Below are positions 42,429 to 50,748 of a stretch of DNA of 64,000 bases, piece after piece (within the stretch, counting starts at the first letter, position 1; each line of letters starts with the position of its first letter). This DNA comes from DASPNM01 sp035626515 (GTDB lineage Bacteria > Bacteroidota > Bacteroidia > Chitinophagales > Chitinophagaceae). The translations under genes were made by a program, and so were the position numbers. The notes under the pieces are model-generated. The model was not told the DNA's origin, searched no databases, and worked only from the letters and a program-made list of their open reading frames with translations. The stretch covers positions 61,177 to 125,176 of the forward strand of contig DASPNM010000009.1 of assembly GCA_035626515.1 (NCBI GenBank), written 5' to 3'.

Positions 42429-42845
42429 ATGGACGGAGCATTGGTCATGACCGTGCTGGCGATCGGACTGGCTGCCGGTATGCTCAGCGGTCTGGTCGGC
42501 GTGGGCGGAGGCATCATCATGGTGCCCGCTCTCGTGTTTTTTCTCAATCAAACGCAGCACCAGGCACAGGGAACCTCGCTCGCAGTGCTTGCGCTGCCTG
42601 TTGTGATCATTGGTGCGCTTTATTATTATTTCCAGTGTCAGAAAATGGGCACTCCCATAGACCTGAAGGTGGTACTCCTGCTTGCCGCTGGATTTTTGGT
42701 GGGAAGCTTTTTTGGAAGCAAGATCGCTCTCGCCATTGATCAGGATCTTTTGAAAAAGATTTTCGCCGTCATTCTTTTTTATACCGCCCTCAAATTATTG
42801 GGCTGGGATCTTGCCCTTTTTCGATGGGCACGGAGTCTTTTCTGA
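42429..42845 (+). CDS. TSUP/TauE-SafE family membrane protein, half-length
   Basis: A 138-residue protein of four helices (GLAAGMLSGLVGVGGGIIMVPAL, SLAVLALPVVIIGALYYYF, VVLLLAAGFLVGSFFGSKIA, IFAVILFYTALKLLGW). The GVGGG motif is the sulfite/organosulfur exporter (TSUP) signature. Full members have two such halves (about 250 residues), so this single half would need to dimerise. Another start at ATG 42405 overlaps the ppa stop by 14 bases and is also possible. Confidence 0.8.
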   Translation: MDGALVMTVLAIGLAAGMLSGLVGVGGGIIMVPALVFFLNQTQHQAQGTSLAVLALPVVIIGALYYYFQCQKMGTPIDLKVVLLLAAGFLVGSFFGSKIALAIDQDLLKKIFAVILFYTALKLLGWDLALFRWARSLF

Positions 42846-42853
42846 CAGGCGAA

Positions 42854-43612
42854 TCAATTCACGCGTCGAATGAGCCGCAACCGGTGTGTGCGTTTTCCGG
42901 TTCCGGCATGCACGATGCCTTTTGTGTCGATTGGATCCACTCGCACTGTACCCGAAGCATGAATGATCTGCCCGGGACCGAGCAAGATACCCACGTGGAC
43001 GATTTCGTCGCGGTCGTCAAAGAAGGCCAGGTCGCCGGGAGCGGCGTCCTTTAGTTTCTTGATTTTTTTCCCGGTCTGCGCCTGTTGCCAGGCGTCGCGC
43101 GGAAGATCAATGCCGATCATTTTGTGCATGATTTGTACGAACCCGCTGCAATCTACGCCCAGGGGTGTGCGTCCACCCCACAGGTAAGGAACATTAAGCC
43201 AGCTTTCAGCATATCGTAAAAGTGCCCCGTCCCTGTGAGCATGACGGTCGATGTGCTGGCCAGAAAATTCATATTGCAAACCCGGGAAGCCTCCGCGCCC
43301 GTTTTCAAAATGGGGGAGCGAGGAACCGAAAGGTATGTGCATCGCCTGACCGTTCAGGACAAGCAAATTCAGCAGCGCACCCGAAACGACGCCTGCATCC
43401 GGCCTGGCGTCTCTTTCAGTTACCGGCATCACAAGACTGCGCGTCATCCAGCCGCTGTATTCATCATGCAATCCCCGCACCCGGATCCATTTTCCGCGTT
43501 TCTCGAGAATCATCACCGATTCTCCAAACAGAAGCTGACTGACCATCTGGCGGCGATGATTCGGTTTTTTTCTCATTGGCGCCGCGGGTACGGAAACCAT
43601 GCCGTAATTCAT
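42854..43612 (-). CDS. C40 NlpC/P60 family peptidase with SH3-like domain
   Basis: A 252-residue protein. An SH3-like part (MVSVPAAPMRKKPNHRRQMVSQLLFGESVMILEKRGKWIRVR, about 4-58) is followed by the NlpC/P60 domain with Cys in WGGRTPLGVDCSGFVQ, His in IVHVGILLG and His in IIHASGTV, the catalytic triad. Such enzymes cut the stem peptide of peptidoglycan. No signal peptide is seen; similar proteins act as dipeptidyl hydrolases on recycled muropeptides in the cytoplasm. Start ATG 43612 is chosen over ATG 43831, which runs back across the sigma factor start. Confidence 0.9.
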   Translation of the reverse strand: MNYGMVSVPAAPMRKKPNHRRQMVSQLLFGESVMILEKRGKWIRVRGLHDEYSGWMTRSLVMPVTERDARPDAGVVSGALLNLLVLNGQAMHIPFGSSLPHFENGRGGFPGLQYEFSGQHIDRHAHRDGALLRYAESWLNVPYLWGGRTPLGVDCSGFVQIMHKMIGIDLPRDAWQQAQTGKKIKKLKDAAPGDLAFFDDRDEIVHVGILLGPGQIIHASGTVRVDPIDTKGIVHAGTGKRTHRLRLIRRVN

Positions 43613-43650
43613 GCAGAATATTTTAACTAATATAGCAAATAGGGCGGCTG

Positions 43651-43658
43651 TAATTTTG
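43651..43658 (+). promoter_or_regulatory. -7 box of ECF sigma factor operon
   Basis: TAATTTTG, exact TAnnTTTG match, 20 bases before ATG 43678. It is the housekeeping-type box, so the sigma factor gene does not obviously use a distinct promoter. Confidence 0.55.
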
Positions 43659-43677
43659 ATTACACCGAACCTCCACG

Positions 43678-44256
43678 ATGCGCGGCAAGTACCAGCACAT
43701 AACGGACCAGGAATTGCTCGACCGGTTTTACCAGGACCGGGATAACGAATGGCTGGGCGTCCTTCTGGAGCGCTATACACTGCTGTTGCTCGGTGTTTGC
43801 ATGAAATACCTCCGCAACGAAGAGCAGGCAAAGGACAGCGTACAGCAGATCTTCTTGAAAGTGATCCAGGAACTTCAGAAATATCGGGTGGATTATTTCA
43901 AGTCCTGGCTGTACATGGTGGCAAAAAATCATTGCCTTATGATTTTGCGCGACCGGCAGGGAAAGCTGACCTCCGAGCTTACTGAGAAGCTTGCATCAGC
44001 GGCGCAGGAGGAAGCGGGCCATCCGTCGCTGCAGCAGGACGAACACACGCTCTCGCTCGTTGAGAGGGCCCTTCAGGAACTGAATCCCGAGCAGCAGCAG
44101 TGCGTAACTTTGTTCTACCTGCACAAAAAGAGCTACCAGCAGATCAGCGAAGCCACCGGCTTTTCAATGCTCCAGGTAAAAAGTTATATCCAGAACGGGA
44201 AAAGAAACCTCCGCATTCTGGTGGAAAGAAAATTAAAAGAGTCGAACAAAACGTAA
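43678..44256 (+). CDS. ECF-type RNA polymerase sigma factor
   Basis: A 192-residue sigma-70 family protein with region 2 (ELLDRFYQDRDNEWLGVLLERYTLLLLGVCMKYLRNEEQAKDSVQQIFLKVI, WLYMVAKNHCLMILRD) and region 4 (LNPEQQQCVTLFYLHKKSYQQISEATGFSMLQVKSYIQNGKRNLR). Regions 1 and 3 are missing, as in extracytoplasmic-function sigmas. It shares a TAATG overlap with the next gene, whose product is probably its regulator. Confidence 0.93.
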   Translation: MRGKYQHITDQELLDRFYQDRDNEWLGVLLERYTLLLLGVCMKYLRNEEQAKDSVQQIFLKVIQELQKYRVDYFKSWLYMVAKNHCLMILRDRQGKLTSELTEKLASAAQEEAGHPSLQQDEHTLSLVERALQELNPEQQQCVTLFYLHKKSYQQISEATGFSMLQVKSYIQNGKRNLRILVERKLKESNKT

Positions 44257-44612
44257 TGCAGGAAAAGTTCAAGGACATATTATCCCATCTTTCCACCGAC
44301 GTTGACCAGGAAACGCTGCTGCTGTACCTGCAAAACCGGCTTTCGTCGGAGAAAATGCATGAAGTGGAAAAGCAGCTTCTCGGAAACGAATTCGCGAGCG
44401 ACGCCGCCGAAGGACTTAGGGCGATGCGCGACCAGCAGCGTATCAGCCATTTGGTGGAGCTGCTGAACCGGGACCTAAGAAAAAAACTTCGCAAACGAAA
44501 ACTTCGCCGGGAAAATATGACCATCGCCGGGCAACCCTGGCTTTATGTTTCAGTATTGATACTGATCCTGCTGATCGTGCTTGCCTATTTTGTAATTCGA
44601 CGGCTCCAATAA
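44256..44612 (+). CDS. probable membrane anti-sigma factor, zinc-less
   Basis: A 118-residue protein. The cytoplasmic part LLLYLQNRLSSEKMHEVEKQLLGNEFASDAAEGLR resembles the anti-sigma/zf-HC2-like helix bundle common in Bacteroidota but without the zinc Cys/His. A basic stretch (RKKLRKRKLRREN) and a single C-terminal helix (PWLYVSVLILILLIVLAYFVIRRL, about 92-115) follow. It begins on the last base of the sigma stop (TAATG). An anti-sigma role is inferred from position and topology. Confidence 0.78.
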   Translation: MQEKFKDILSHLSTDVDQETLLLYLQNRLSSEKMHEVEKQLLGNEFASDAAEGLRAMRDQQRISHLVELLNRDLRKKLRKRKLRRENMTIAGQPWLYVSVLILILLIVLAYFVIRRLQ

Positions 44613-44628
44613 TCCCGACATCCGTGAA

Positions 44629-45108
44629 TCAATAGCGGGTCTTTCCCTCCCATTTCTTCCATTCTTCAAATACTGCCTGCGCCCCGGGGTGCGGCTGGTG
44701 CTCGAAAGGGATCCTGCGGTCGGTGAGCGCAGACACAATTTCGTCGTAGATAAATGCGTCGTCGAATTCAATGGCGGCCGCGTCCTCGCGCGTGTTTGCA
44801 AACACCACCCGTTTTGGGCGGGCCCAGTAGATTGCTCCCAGGCACATCGGACAGGGCTCGCAGCTTGTATAGATTTCGCAGTCGCTGAGCTGAAACGTGC
44901 CGAGCTTCCGGCAGGCTTCGCGGATGGCAACGATCTCGGCATGCGCCGTGGGATCATTCAGCGAAATGACCTGGTTGTTGCCTTCGGCCACCACCTCATC
45001 GCCGCGTACGATCACGCAACCGAACGGCCCCCCGCGGCCCTCGCGCATTCCATGCTTCGAAAGCTCTATCGCCCGATCCATAAATTTCCTGTCCCGCTCC
45101 TCGTTCAT
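44629..45108 (-). CDS. nucleoside/guanine deaminase, CMP/dCMP deaminase fold
   Basis: A 159-residue zinc deaminase. The zinc site is His56-Ala-Glu58 (TAHAEIVAIREA) and Cys86/Cys89 (SCEPCPMCLGAI). The C-terminal FDDAFIYDEI, with a close match to GuaD, suggests guanine deaminase activity (guanine to xanthine), but tRNA or cytosine deamination cannot be fully excluded from reading alone. It is transcribed towards the anti-sigma gene. Confidence 0.87.
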   Translation of the reverse strand: MNEERDRKFMDRAIELSKHGMREGRGGPFGCVIVRGDEVVAEGNNQVISLNDPTAHAEIVAIREACRKLGTFQLSDCEIYTSCEPCPMCLGAIYWARPKRVVFANTREDAAAIEFDDAFIYDEIVSALTDRRIPFEHQPHPGAQAVFEEWKKWEGKTRY

Positions 45109-45254
45109 GTGAATAGCCTGTGGATTAACGGCCGGTTTTGCACATCCGTCTGACCTGGCGACCCGGCCGCCATGAAATTAATATTAATTTTTCTGGGTCG
45201 GCCCGCCTGCAGGCGCTTTGTTCGTACCTTATTGCGTCCGCCCAAAACGCGCTT

Positions 45255-45710
45255 ATGAAATGGATCAACGACTCCTGCACTTCCAGTCACGAAGTCTATC
45301 ATCTTTTTAAGTCCGGAAAAAAAGTTCTGACATTAAGCTTCAATTCCGCTTCGAATTCCGCGCGCATTGACATGGAGCGCGAAAAGCGTGTCCTGCTGCT
45401 GCGAAAGGAAGGCTTTTTAAAAAAAAGAACAGTGATCCGTTCCGAGTACGGAATCCGGATCGCCGAGCTGGGACGTGAGTCCAAAGGAGAATTCATAGAT
45501 ATCAACGAGCAACGATATTATTACGAGCTGCGCACGGGAGCAAATCCTCAGCTCATCCTGTATCGCGACGCGGGAGGCACCGCTGTCATCACGTGCAGCC
45601 TGGACACGACAGGTAGCGGCACCTGCCGGTTTTTGGTTACCGGCCTGCTGATGGCCCTTAGTTCCGCGGTCCTGCCCGCCACAATTGCAGTCGCTGACCC
45701 TGCTGTCTGA
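45255..45710 (+). CDS. hypothetical protein, possible tubby/scramblase-like fold
   Basis: A 151-residue protein (start MKWINDSCTSSHEVY). Alternating strands HLFKSGKKVLTLSFNSASNSARI, VLLLRKEGFLKKRTVIRSEYGIRIAEL, GEFIDINEQRYYYELR and PQLILYRDAGGTAVITCSLD are followed by a C-terminal hydrophobic helix (FLVTGLLMALSSAVLPATIA). This recalls the LURP-one/scramblase-like barrel with a buried or membrane helix, by pattern only. A longer upstream frame to 45138 is less likely. It ends two bases before the convergent Mur ligase. Confidence 0.55.
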   Translation: MKWINDSCTSSHEVYHLFKSGKKVLTLSFNSASNSARIDMEREKRVLLLRKEGFLKKRTVIRSEYGIRIAELGRESKGEFIDINEQRYYYELRTGANPQLILYRDAGGTAVITCSLDTTGSGTCRFLVTGLLMALSSAVLPATIAVADPAV

Positions 45711-45711
45711 A

Positions 45712-47067
45712 TTACAGTTCGTCCCAGATCTTTGCGGCGAATTCTTCCAGTGATGGGTCGCGGGCGCCCATCAGCAGCAGTACACAATCACCTACGAGAT
45801 GGGGCCGTAATGCAGGCAACAGCTCCTTACGATCCCCGACGAAAAAAGCTTTTTTTCCCAATGCGCGTATGTCATTGACAAGGTCCGCGGCGGAAATATT
45901 CTTTGTCGTTGTTCCCCCGGCATAAAAGATCTCGCTCATCCAGATCTCGTCTTTTTCACGCAGCGCTTCTGCAATTTCGCGAACAAAATCCTGGCGCAGA
46001 AAACGCGTGGGGCCGTATCCATGCGGCTGGAACCACGCGACGACCTTTGACGCGATCGGCTGGCAGGCACGGATGGCAGCTGCACATTTTACGGGATTGT
46101 GTGCGAAATCGTCAACCACCCAGACTCCATTCTTTTTTCCAAGCACCTGGTGCCTGCGGTATATGCCCTCGTAGTGGCGCAGCGCTTCCGACGATTTGGA
46201 TAATTCCACTCCGACTGCCGCCGCAGCGGCTGCAGCTGCAAGCGCATTTTCCATGTTGTGTTCTCCAACCAACCCGATCTCAAACGGGATCCCGTTTATT
46301 TCGAATTGAATTCCGAGGCCTTGCTGCCGGAATTTGTGTGAAACAAAACCCGCTTCTCCCCCATCGATACCGAAGTTGGCCGCCGGGTCTCTGGAAAAGG
46401 TTGCGGCCAGCGGATGCGAGACATTTACAATGAACCGGCGGCTGTTCCTGCTGAATACGCTGAATAGTTCCATGAGCTGACTGATCTCCTGGTGATCGCG
46501 GTCCACGTTGAGCAAAACACCGATTTCCGGCTCATAATGTACGATCGAGCCATCACTTTCGTCAGCCTCGATGATCAGCCATTCTCCGTTTCCCATCCGT
46601 GCGTTTCCAATCTTTCCTTCCTTCATGAGGGTCACCAAACCGGCTCCGGTGATCACACCGGGATCCAGTCCGGCGTGTTGCAGTATGGTGAACAGCATAC
46701 CCACCGTAGTGCTTTTGCCGCTCGTACCTCCGATGGCGATCGTTTTCCTGCTTTTTGCGATCAGCGCAAGCAGTTCGGCGCGTCTCATGACCGGAATGCC
46801 CAGCTGCCTGGCTTTCCTTATTTCTATCACGGTTTCTTCTACTGCTGAAGAAGCCACCACAAGCTGGGTCTCGCCGGTAATGCCACTGCCGTCCTGTTCG
46901 TTACAGGCAATTCCTTGCCGCTCCAGTTTCTGCCGCACCAGCCCTGCTTCGCCGGTCCCAAAAAATCGGTCGCTGCCGCTTACGGTAAGACCCGCCTCCT
47001 TAAGGTACTGTGCCAGAGCGCTCATGCCCGAACCCGCAATCCCGATAAAGAAAATATTTCTGAACAT
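45712..47067 (-). CDS. Mur ligase family protein (MurC/Mpl-like)
   Basis: A 451-residue ATP-dependent amide ligase. The N-terminal Rossmann part has FFIGIAGSGMSALAQYLK as in UDP-MurNAc ligases; the P-loop reads GGTSGKSTTVGML, where MurC and Mpl have GTHGKTTT. EADESDGS and NVDRDHQE are MurC-like; GEHNMENALAA and VDDFAHNP lie in the central and C-terminal domains (Mpl has DDFAHHP). It probably ligates a UDP-muramic-acid-linked substrate, but the P-loop variant and isolated site leave the substrate open. Starts at 47085 or 47112 are possible alternatives. Confidence 0.83.
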   Translation of the reverse strand: MFRNIFFIGIAGSGMSALAQYLKEAGLTVSGSDRFFGTGEAGLVRQKLERQGIACNEQDGSGITGETQLVVASSAVEETVIEIRKARQLGIPVMRRAELLALIAKSRKTIAIGGTSGKSTTVGMLFTILQHAGLDPGVITGAGLVTLMKEGKIGNARMGNGEWLIIEADESDGSIVHYEPEIGVLLNVDRDHQEISQLMELFSVFSRNSRRFIVNVSHPLAATFSRDPAANFGIDGGEAGFVSHKFRQQGLGIQFEINGIPFEIGLVGEHNMENALAAAAAAAAVGVELSKSSEALRHYEGIYRRHQVLGKKNGVWVVDDFAHNPVKCAAAIRACQPIASKVVAWFQPHGYGPTRFLRQDFVREIAEALREKDEIWMSEIFYAGGTTTKNISAADLVNDIRALGKKAFFVGDRKELLPALRPHLVGDCVLLLMGARDPSLEEFAAKIWDEL

Positions 47068-47188
47068 TCCCGCAGGTGACTCCATACCGCAAATAACGGC
47101 AAACAGCCGCAACCGGCTGTCCGAAAAACATGTAATGCATTAAACTTTCCGATGTTGCCCGGGTCTGATCGGCCGAACTGAGTTCCCC

Positions 47189-48352
47189 ATGGCATACAGC
47201 AACTTCGCAGCCTACGCCCTTTTTTTCACCGTGGCCATCTGCCTGACCGGAGGTTGTAAAAAAACTGAGGATTCTACCCCACCAGCGCCCGATCCTGTCG
47301 CCAGTTTTCTGAACCTTCCGTCAACACCTTATAATTACAGCAATCCTGCACTTCCCGCATACCTGCAAACACCCAACATACAGGGACAAGTCAATACACC
47401 TGCCAATAACCCGGTAACGGACTGGGGAGCTACCCTTGGGCGCGTTTTGTTTTACGATAAAAATCTTTCAGCGAACAATACCGTCTCCTGCGCTTCCTGC
47501 CACAAGCAGGAAAATGCTTTTTCAGATGCCAGTCCGAAGAGCCTTGGATTTGCAGGAGGAATGACGGGCCGCAACTCGATGCCGCTTATGAATGCGAAGT
47601 ATTATCCAAACGGCATGTTCTTCTGGGATCAGCGTGCCGCAACGCTGGAAGACCAGGTGCTGATGCCCATCCAGGATATTGTTGAAATGGGACTTACGCT
47701 TCCGCAGCTCGAAGCGAAATTGAAAACACTGGCTTATTATCCTCCCTTATTTGAAAAAGCTTTCGGCGACAACACGATCAATGCCGCCCGGGTCTCGCGT
47801 GCCCTGGCGCAGTTCGTTCGTTCCCTGGTATCTTATCAGTCGCGCTACGATGCCGGGCGCAGCCAGTTTCCTCCGGGACCGCTTCCGCCAAACGCAACAT
47901 TTTCTAATTTTTCGCCGCAGGAAAATCGGGGCATGCAGCTGTTTCTGGGACCGGGAGGAGGTTGCGCCCCCTGTCATGGAACCGAGACGTTCACAGCGCC
48001 GCAGGAAAAAAACAACGGGCTGGACCTCACTACTACGGATCGCGGATTCGGTGCCGTGGTGAATAATCCCAACCTCGACGCCACCTTCAAGGTCGGATCC
48101 CTTCGAAATGTGGAGCTCACCGCGCCCTTCATGCACGATGGACGGTTCACCACCCTGGAAGAAGTGATCGAACATTACAACAGCGGAGTAAAGAACCACC
48201 CCAATCTTTCACCTCAGCTAAGACTTCCGAACGGAAGTCCCCGGTTGCTGAATCTTCCACCGCAGGATCGGGCGGCGCTTGTGGCCTTTTTGAAAACCCT
48301 GACGGATCCGACGATCGCTACCGACCCGAAATTTTCAAATCCCTTCCGCTGA
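47189..48352 (+). CDS. di-haem cytochrome c peroxidase (CcpA/MauG family)
   Basis: A 387-residue lipoprotein (signal LTGGCKKT, Cys23). Two haem c sites are visible: CASCH (about 104-108) and CAPCH (about 261-265). GRVLFYDKNLSANNTVSCASCH and GRNSMPLMNAKYYPNGMFFWDQRAATLEDQ are typical of the family. It reduces hydrogen peroxide or oxidises a partner in the periplasm. It overlaps the convergent OmdA-like gene by 18 bases at the 3' end. Confidence 0.93.
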   Translation: MAYSNFAAYALFFTVAICLTGGCKKTEDSTPPAPDPVASFLNLPSTPYNYSNPALPAYLQTPNIQGQVNTPANNPVTDWGATLGRVLFYDKNLSANNTVSCASCHKQENAFSDASPKSLGFAGGMTGRNSMPLMNAKYYPNGMFFWDQRAATLEDQVLMPIQDIVEMGLTLPQLEAKLKTLAYYPPLFEKAFGDNTINAARVSRALAQFVRSLVSYQSRYDAGRSQFPPGPLPPNATFSNFSPQENRGMQLFLGPGGGCAPCHGTETFTAPQEKNNGLDLTTTDRGFGAVVNNPNLDATFKVGSLRNVELTAPFMHDGRFTTLEEVIEHYNSGVKNHPNLSPQLRLPNGSPRLLNLPPQDRAALVAFLKTLTDPTIATDPKFSNPFR

Positions 48353-48859
48353 TCTGTTGCCTGAGGCCAGCAGCATTTCCCGAAATCCCTGTTTCCTGGA
48401 AAGCGTATTCAGGGCGACTGCAATTCTCCGCGCACGCGTCGGTGCTGTTTTGGCTGAATCGATCCACTTGCTGATGTAGCGCTGATGAGCTCCTGGGAGA
48501 CATTCGAAAAATTTTCGTGCGGCGGGTGCATCGGCGAGGCAATCCAGCAGATCCGGGTTGAGCCGGAAAGGTGATTTATCTTCTTCAAGCGTCACTGAAA
48601 TCGATGCGCCTTTTCCTTTCCCGAGTGCTCTGCGGAGTTTCGCATTGAGCGGCATGATGAAGCTGCCCCCGCCCATTGGGATGAGTGCAACGGCTGAAAT
48701 CGAATGCCTGTCCAGGCTGCCTTTAACGCGGAAAGATTTCCGGTTGCCGGGCTTGATCTTCGAAGCGATATCGGGCGGTATCTCGAAATAGGTCCAGCCC
48801 GTTTTTTCACCGTGTTGCCCGAAGCGAAGGACCGTTGCAGTAAACCTCACTCTTGCCAT
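48335..48859 (-). CDS. YdeI/OmpD-associated (DUF1905) family protein
   Basis: A 174-residue protein. The N-terminal DUF1905 part (MARVRFTATVLRFGQHGEKTGWTYFEIP, IKPGNRKSFRVKGSLD, FIMPLNAKLRRALGKGKGASISVTLEED) forms a small beta barrel; PDLLDCLADAPAARKFFECLPGAHQRYISKWIDSAKTAPTRARRI is the OmdA/YdeI helical part. Function uncertain; relatives are called bacteriocin-protection proteins. The 3' end overlaps the peroxidase gene. Confidence 0.85.
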   Translation of the reverse strand: MARVRFTATVLRFGQHGEKTGWTYFEIPPDIASKIKPGNRKSFRVKGSLDRHSISAVALIPMGGGSFIMPLNAKLRRALGKGKGASISVTLEEDKSPFRLNPDLLDCLADAPAARKFFECLPGAHQRYISKWIDSAKTAPTRARRIAVALNTLSRKQGFREMLLASGNRSAEGI

Positions 48860-48905
48860 GACGTAAAATCCGGTATTTATATTGCAGTTCAGCTACAACA
48901 ACTGA

Positions 48906-49394
48906 ATGCACATGAAACACAGAAAGCAACAAAGTAAAACAGGAAAAGCCGCTTTTGAAAAGGTCAGTGGAAAGATCACGCGGGCAACAGGCACTCCCAC
49001 CGCCTTTTTGATGGCCCTCGGAGCGATCGTTCTTTGGGGCGTCACCGGGCCGCTGTTCGGTTTTTCCGATACCTGGCAGCTCGTAATCAACACGGGTACG
49101 ACCATTATCACCTTCCTGATGGTTTTCGTCATCCAGCAATCGCAAAACAAAGACACCATGGCGATTCAGCTTAAGCTGAATGAGCTGATCGCGTCCAGCG
49201 AAAGGCCCAGTAACCGGCTCATTGATATCGAAGACCTGACATCCGATGAACTGGATGTGATCAAGAAGTTTTACGTGCAGCTTGCGCGGCTCGCAAAAAA
49301 AGAAACCGATATTCATGCTACACATTCACTCGACGAAGCTGCGATTTCGCACGAAGAAAAAACCCGGCGTTCGCGCGGGAAGGCATCAAAATGA
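48906..49394 (+). CDS. low-affinity iron permease family protein
   Basis: A 162-residue protein. FEKVSGKITRATGTPTAFLMALGAIVLWGVTGPLFGFSDTWQLVINTGTTIITFLMVFVIQQSQNKD holds two membrane helices and the signature of the low-affinity iron permease family (Fet4-like). The C-terminal third is cytoplasmic and charged. An iron transport role in bacteria is not proven. Another ATG two codons later (48912) could be the start. It ends two bases before convergent proline dehydrogenase. Confidence 0.85.
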   Translation: MHMKHRKQQSKTGKAAFEKVSGKITRATGTPTAFLMALGAIVLWGVTGPLFGFSDTWQLVINTGTTIITFLMVFVIQQSQNKDTMAIQLKLNELIASSERPSNRLIDIEDLTSDELDVIKKFYVQLARLAKKETDIHATHSLDEAAISHEEKTRRSRGKASK

Positions 49395-49395
49395 T

Positions 49396-50628
49396 TCATC
49401 GAAGGCTCTTCCGGCGCGCCAGTTCCTTTTTTATGAGGCTTAACTCCCGCCCGGTTTGTCCTTCCACCGACGTGTTTTCCTGCGCCCGTCGCATCAGGTA
49501 GGGAATCACGTCACTGATCTGGCCGAAAGGCAGGTATTTGCTCACGCTGCAGCCCGCATGCGCGAGGTTGAAAGTTATGTTATCACTCATTCCATAAAGC
49601 TGGCTGAAATGAAGGTGGGGATGGTCCAGGGGAAGTCCTTTTTCCCTGATCAGCTCCGTTGCATAGAGATTGCTGCGCTCGTTGTGGGACGCCACGATCA
49701 GCGCGATCTCATCAAGGTGGTCGATACAATATTTCAGACTTTCGTCGAAATCGCGATCGGTTGATTCCTTATCCGCATGAATGGGTGAAGGATAACCCAT
49801 TTGTTGCGCCCGCTTTCTTTCTTTTTCCATGTAAGCACCCCGTACCAGCTTCGCCCCCAGGATGAACTTTCTCTCGCGCGCGGCCGCGTGCGACTCACGC
49901 AGGAATTGCTGGCGGTCTGTGGCGTAATGCTGTGTGGTGTTGTACACCACCGCGCGCCGTCGGTTGTATGCATCCATCATCAGTAGCGTGAGCGCGTCGA
50001 TCGGGGCCTGGATCCAGGTTTCCTCGGCATCAATGAGCACTCCCCGGCCCACCCTCGCCGCCAGGTCGCAGAGGCGCATTACGCGGTGCCGTACCCGGTG
50101 CCATTCTTCGCGCTCCGGGGGATCAAGCTGCTGAATGGTATTCAGGTATCGCTTCATCAGGCTCCCCGGCGCCCCCTGGATCATTGCGTGCATTTTCTCC
50201 AGGAGCCCGAACCTCGCAAAACCCGTCATCTTAAAACTTATGAATGGAATGTTCGGCTGTGTGGCCGAATACTCCAGCACGCGAATGAAAACATCACAGG
50301 CTTTTTCAAAATTTTCTTCCCCTTCCCTGCCCTCCACACCGTAGTCGAGAATGACCTTCACATGGTACCGTGAAAGCAGATCCACCACACCGGTCGTCTT
50401 TTCGAGGGCTTCGCCTCCCACGAACTGCCGGAAGATGGTCTGGCGGATGAGTCCTTTTACGGGCAGTCTCCAACGCAGCGCGAGCGGGGCGAGGCGAACC
50501 CCGAGTTTCACGAGCCACGGCCTTGCCATCAGCGAAAACAGGAAATGGGCTCGCCGCAAATCGCGGTCCGACTTGTATTCAAATGCGAGTTCCGTATTGT
50601 CGAAGGAAATGGCGGGATATGGCTGCAT
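49396..50628 (-). CDS. proline dehydrogenase
   Basis: A 410-residue FAD enzyme oxidising proline to pyrroline-5-carboxylate. The barrel contains KVILDYGVEG, ISFKMTGFARFGLLEK, GVLIDAEETWIQAPIDAL, KLVRGAYMEKERKRA and IASHNERS, and ends with FSQLYGMSDNITFNLA, typical of the mono-functional type. The P5C dehydrogenase part of PutA is absent. A TTTG-N20-TACATTTG promoter lies upstream, 17 bases from the start. Confidence 0.95.
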   Translation of the reverse strand: MQPYPAISFDNTELAFEYKSDRDLRRAHFLFSLMARPWLVKLGVRLAPLALRWRLPVKGLIRQTIFRQFVGGEALEKTTGVVDLLSRYHVKVILDYGVEGREGEENFEKACDVFIRVLEYSATQPNIPFISFKMTGFARFGLLEKMHAMIQGAPGSLMKRYLNTIQQLDPPEREEWHRVRHRVMRLCDLAARVGRGVLIDAEETWIQAPIDALTLLMMDAYNRRRAVVYNTTQHYATDRQQFLRESHAAARERKFILGAKLVRGAYMEKERKRAQQMGYPSPIHADKESTDRDFDESLKYCIDHLDEIALIVASHNERSNLYATELIREKGLPLDHPHLHFSQLYGMSDNITFNLAHAGCSVSKYLPFGQISDVIPYLMRRAQENTSVEGQTGRELSLIKKELARRKSLR

Positions 50629-50644
50629 GCCGCTAAATGATCGG

Positions 50645-50676
50645 CAAATGTAAGGCGATCAGTCGCAGGGGGCAAA
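50645..50676 (-). promoter_or_regulatory. promoter of proline dehydrogenase
   Basis: On the minus strand TTTG (50676-50673), 20 bases, TACATTTG (50652-50645): one of the best -33/-7 matches in this window, 17 bases before ATG 50628. Confidence 0.65.
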
Positions 50677-50726
50677 TGAGAAAGTTGACGCGGACATTCG
50701 CGATGAAAGCTTAAATCCCCGTTGGC

Positions 50727-50734
50727 TACCTTTG
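50727..50734 (+). promoter_or_regulatory. -7 box of acyl-CoA thioesterase
   Basis: TACCTTTG, exact TAnnTTTG match, 15 bases before ATG 50749. It overlaps an upstream TTG reading frame start (50722), which therefore cannot be the true start. Confidence 0.55.
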
Positions 50735-50748
50735 CTCAAAACGAGCAA

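Noticed and set aside
42429..42845. TSUP gene as a frameshifted pseudogene
   Set aside because: No second-half remnant is found downstream in any frame; the next gene is an intact NlpC/P60 gene on the other strand.
50722..50748. TTG start extending the thioesterase by nine residues
   Set aside because: The extension contains the TACCTTTG -7 box, so it would start before transcription.
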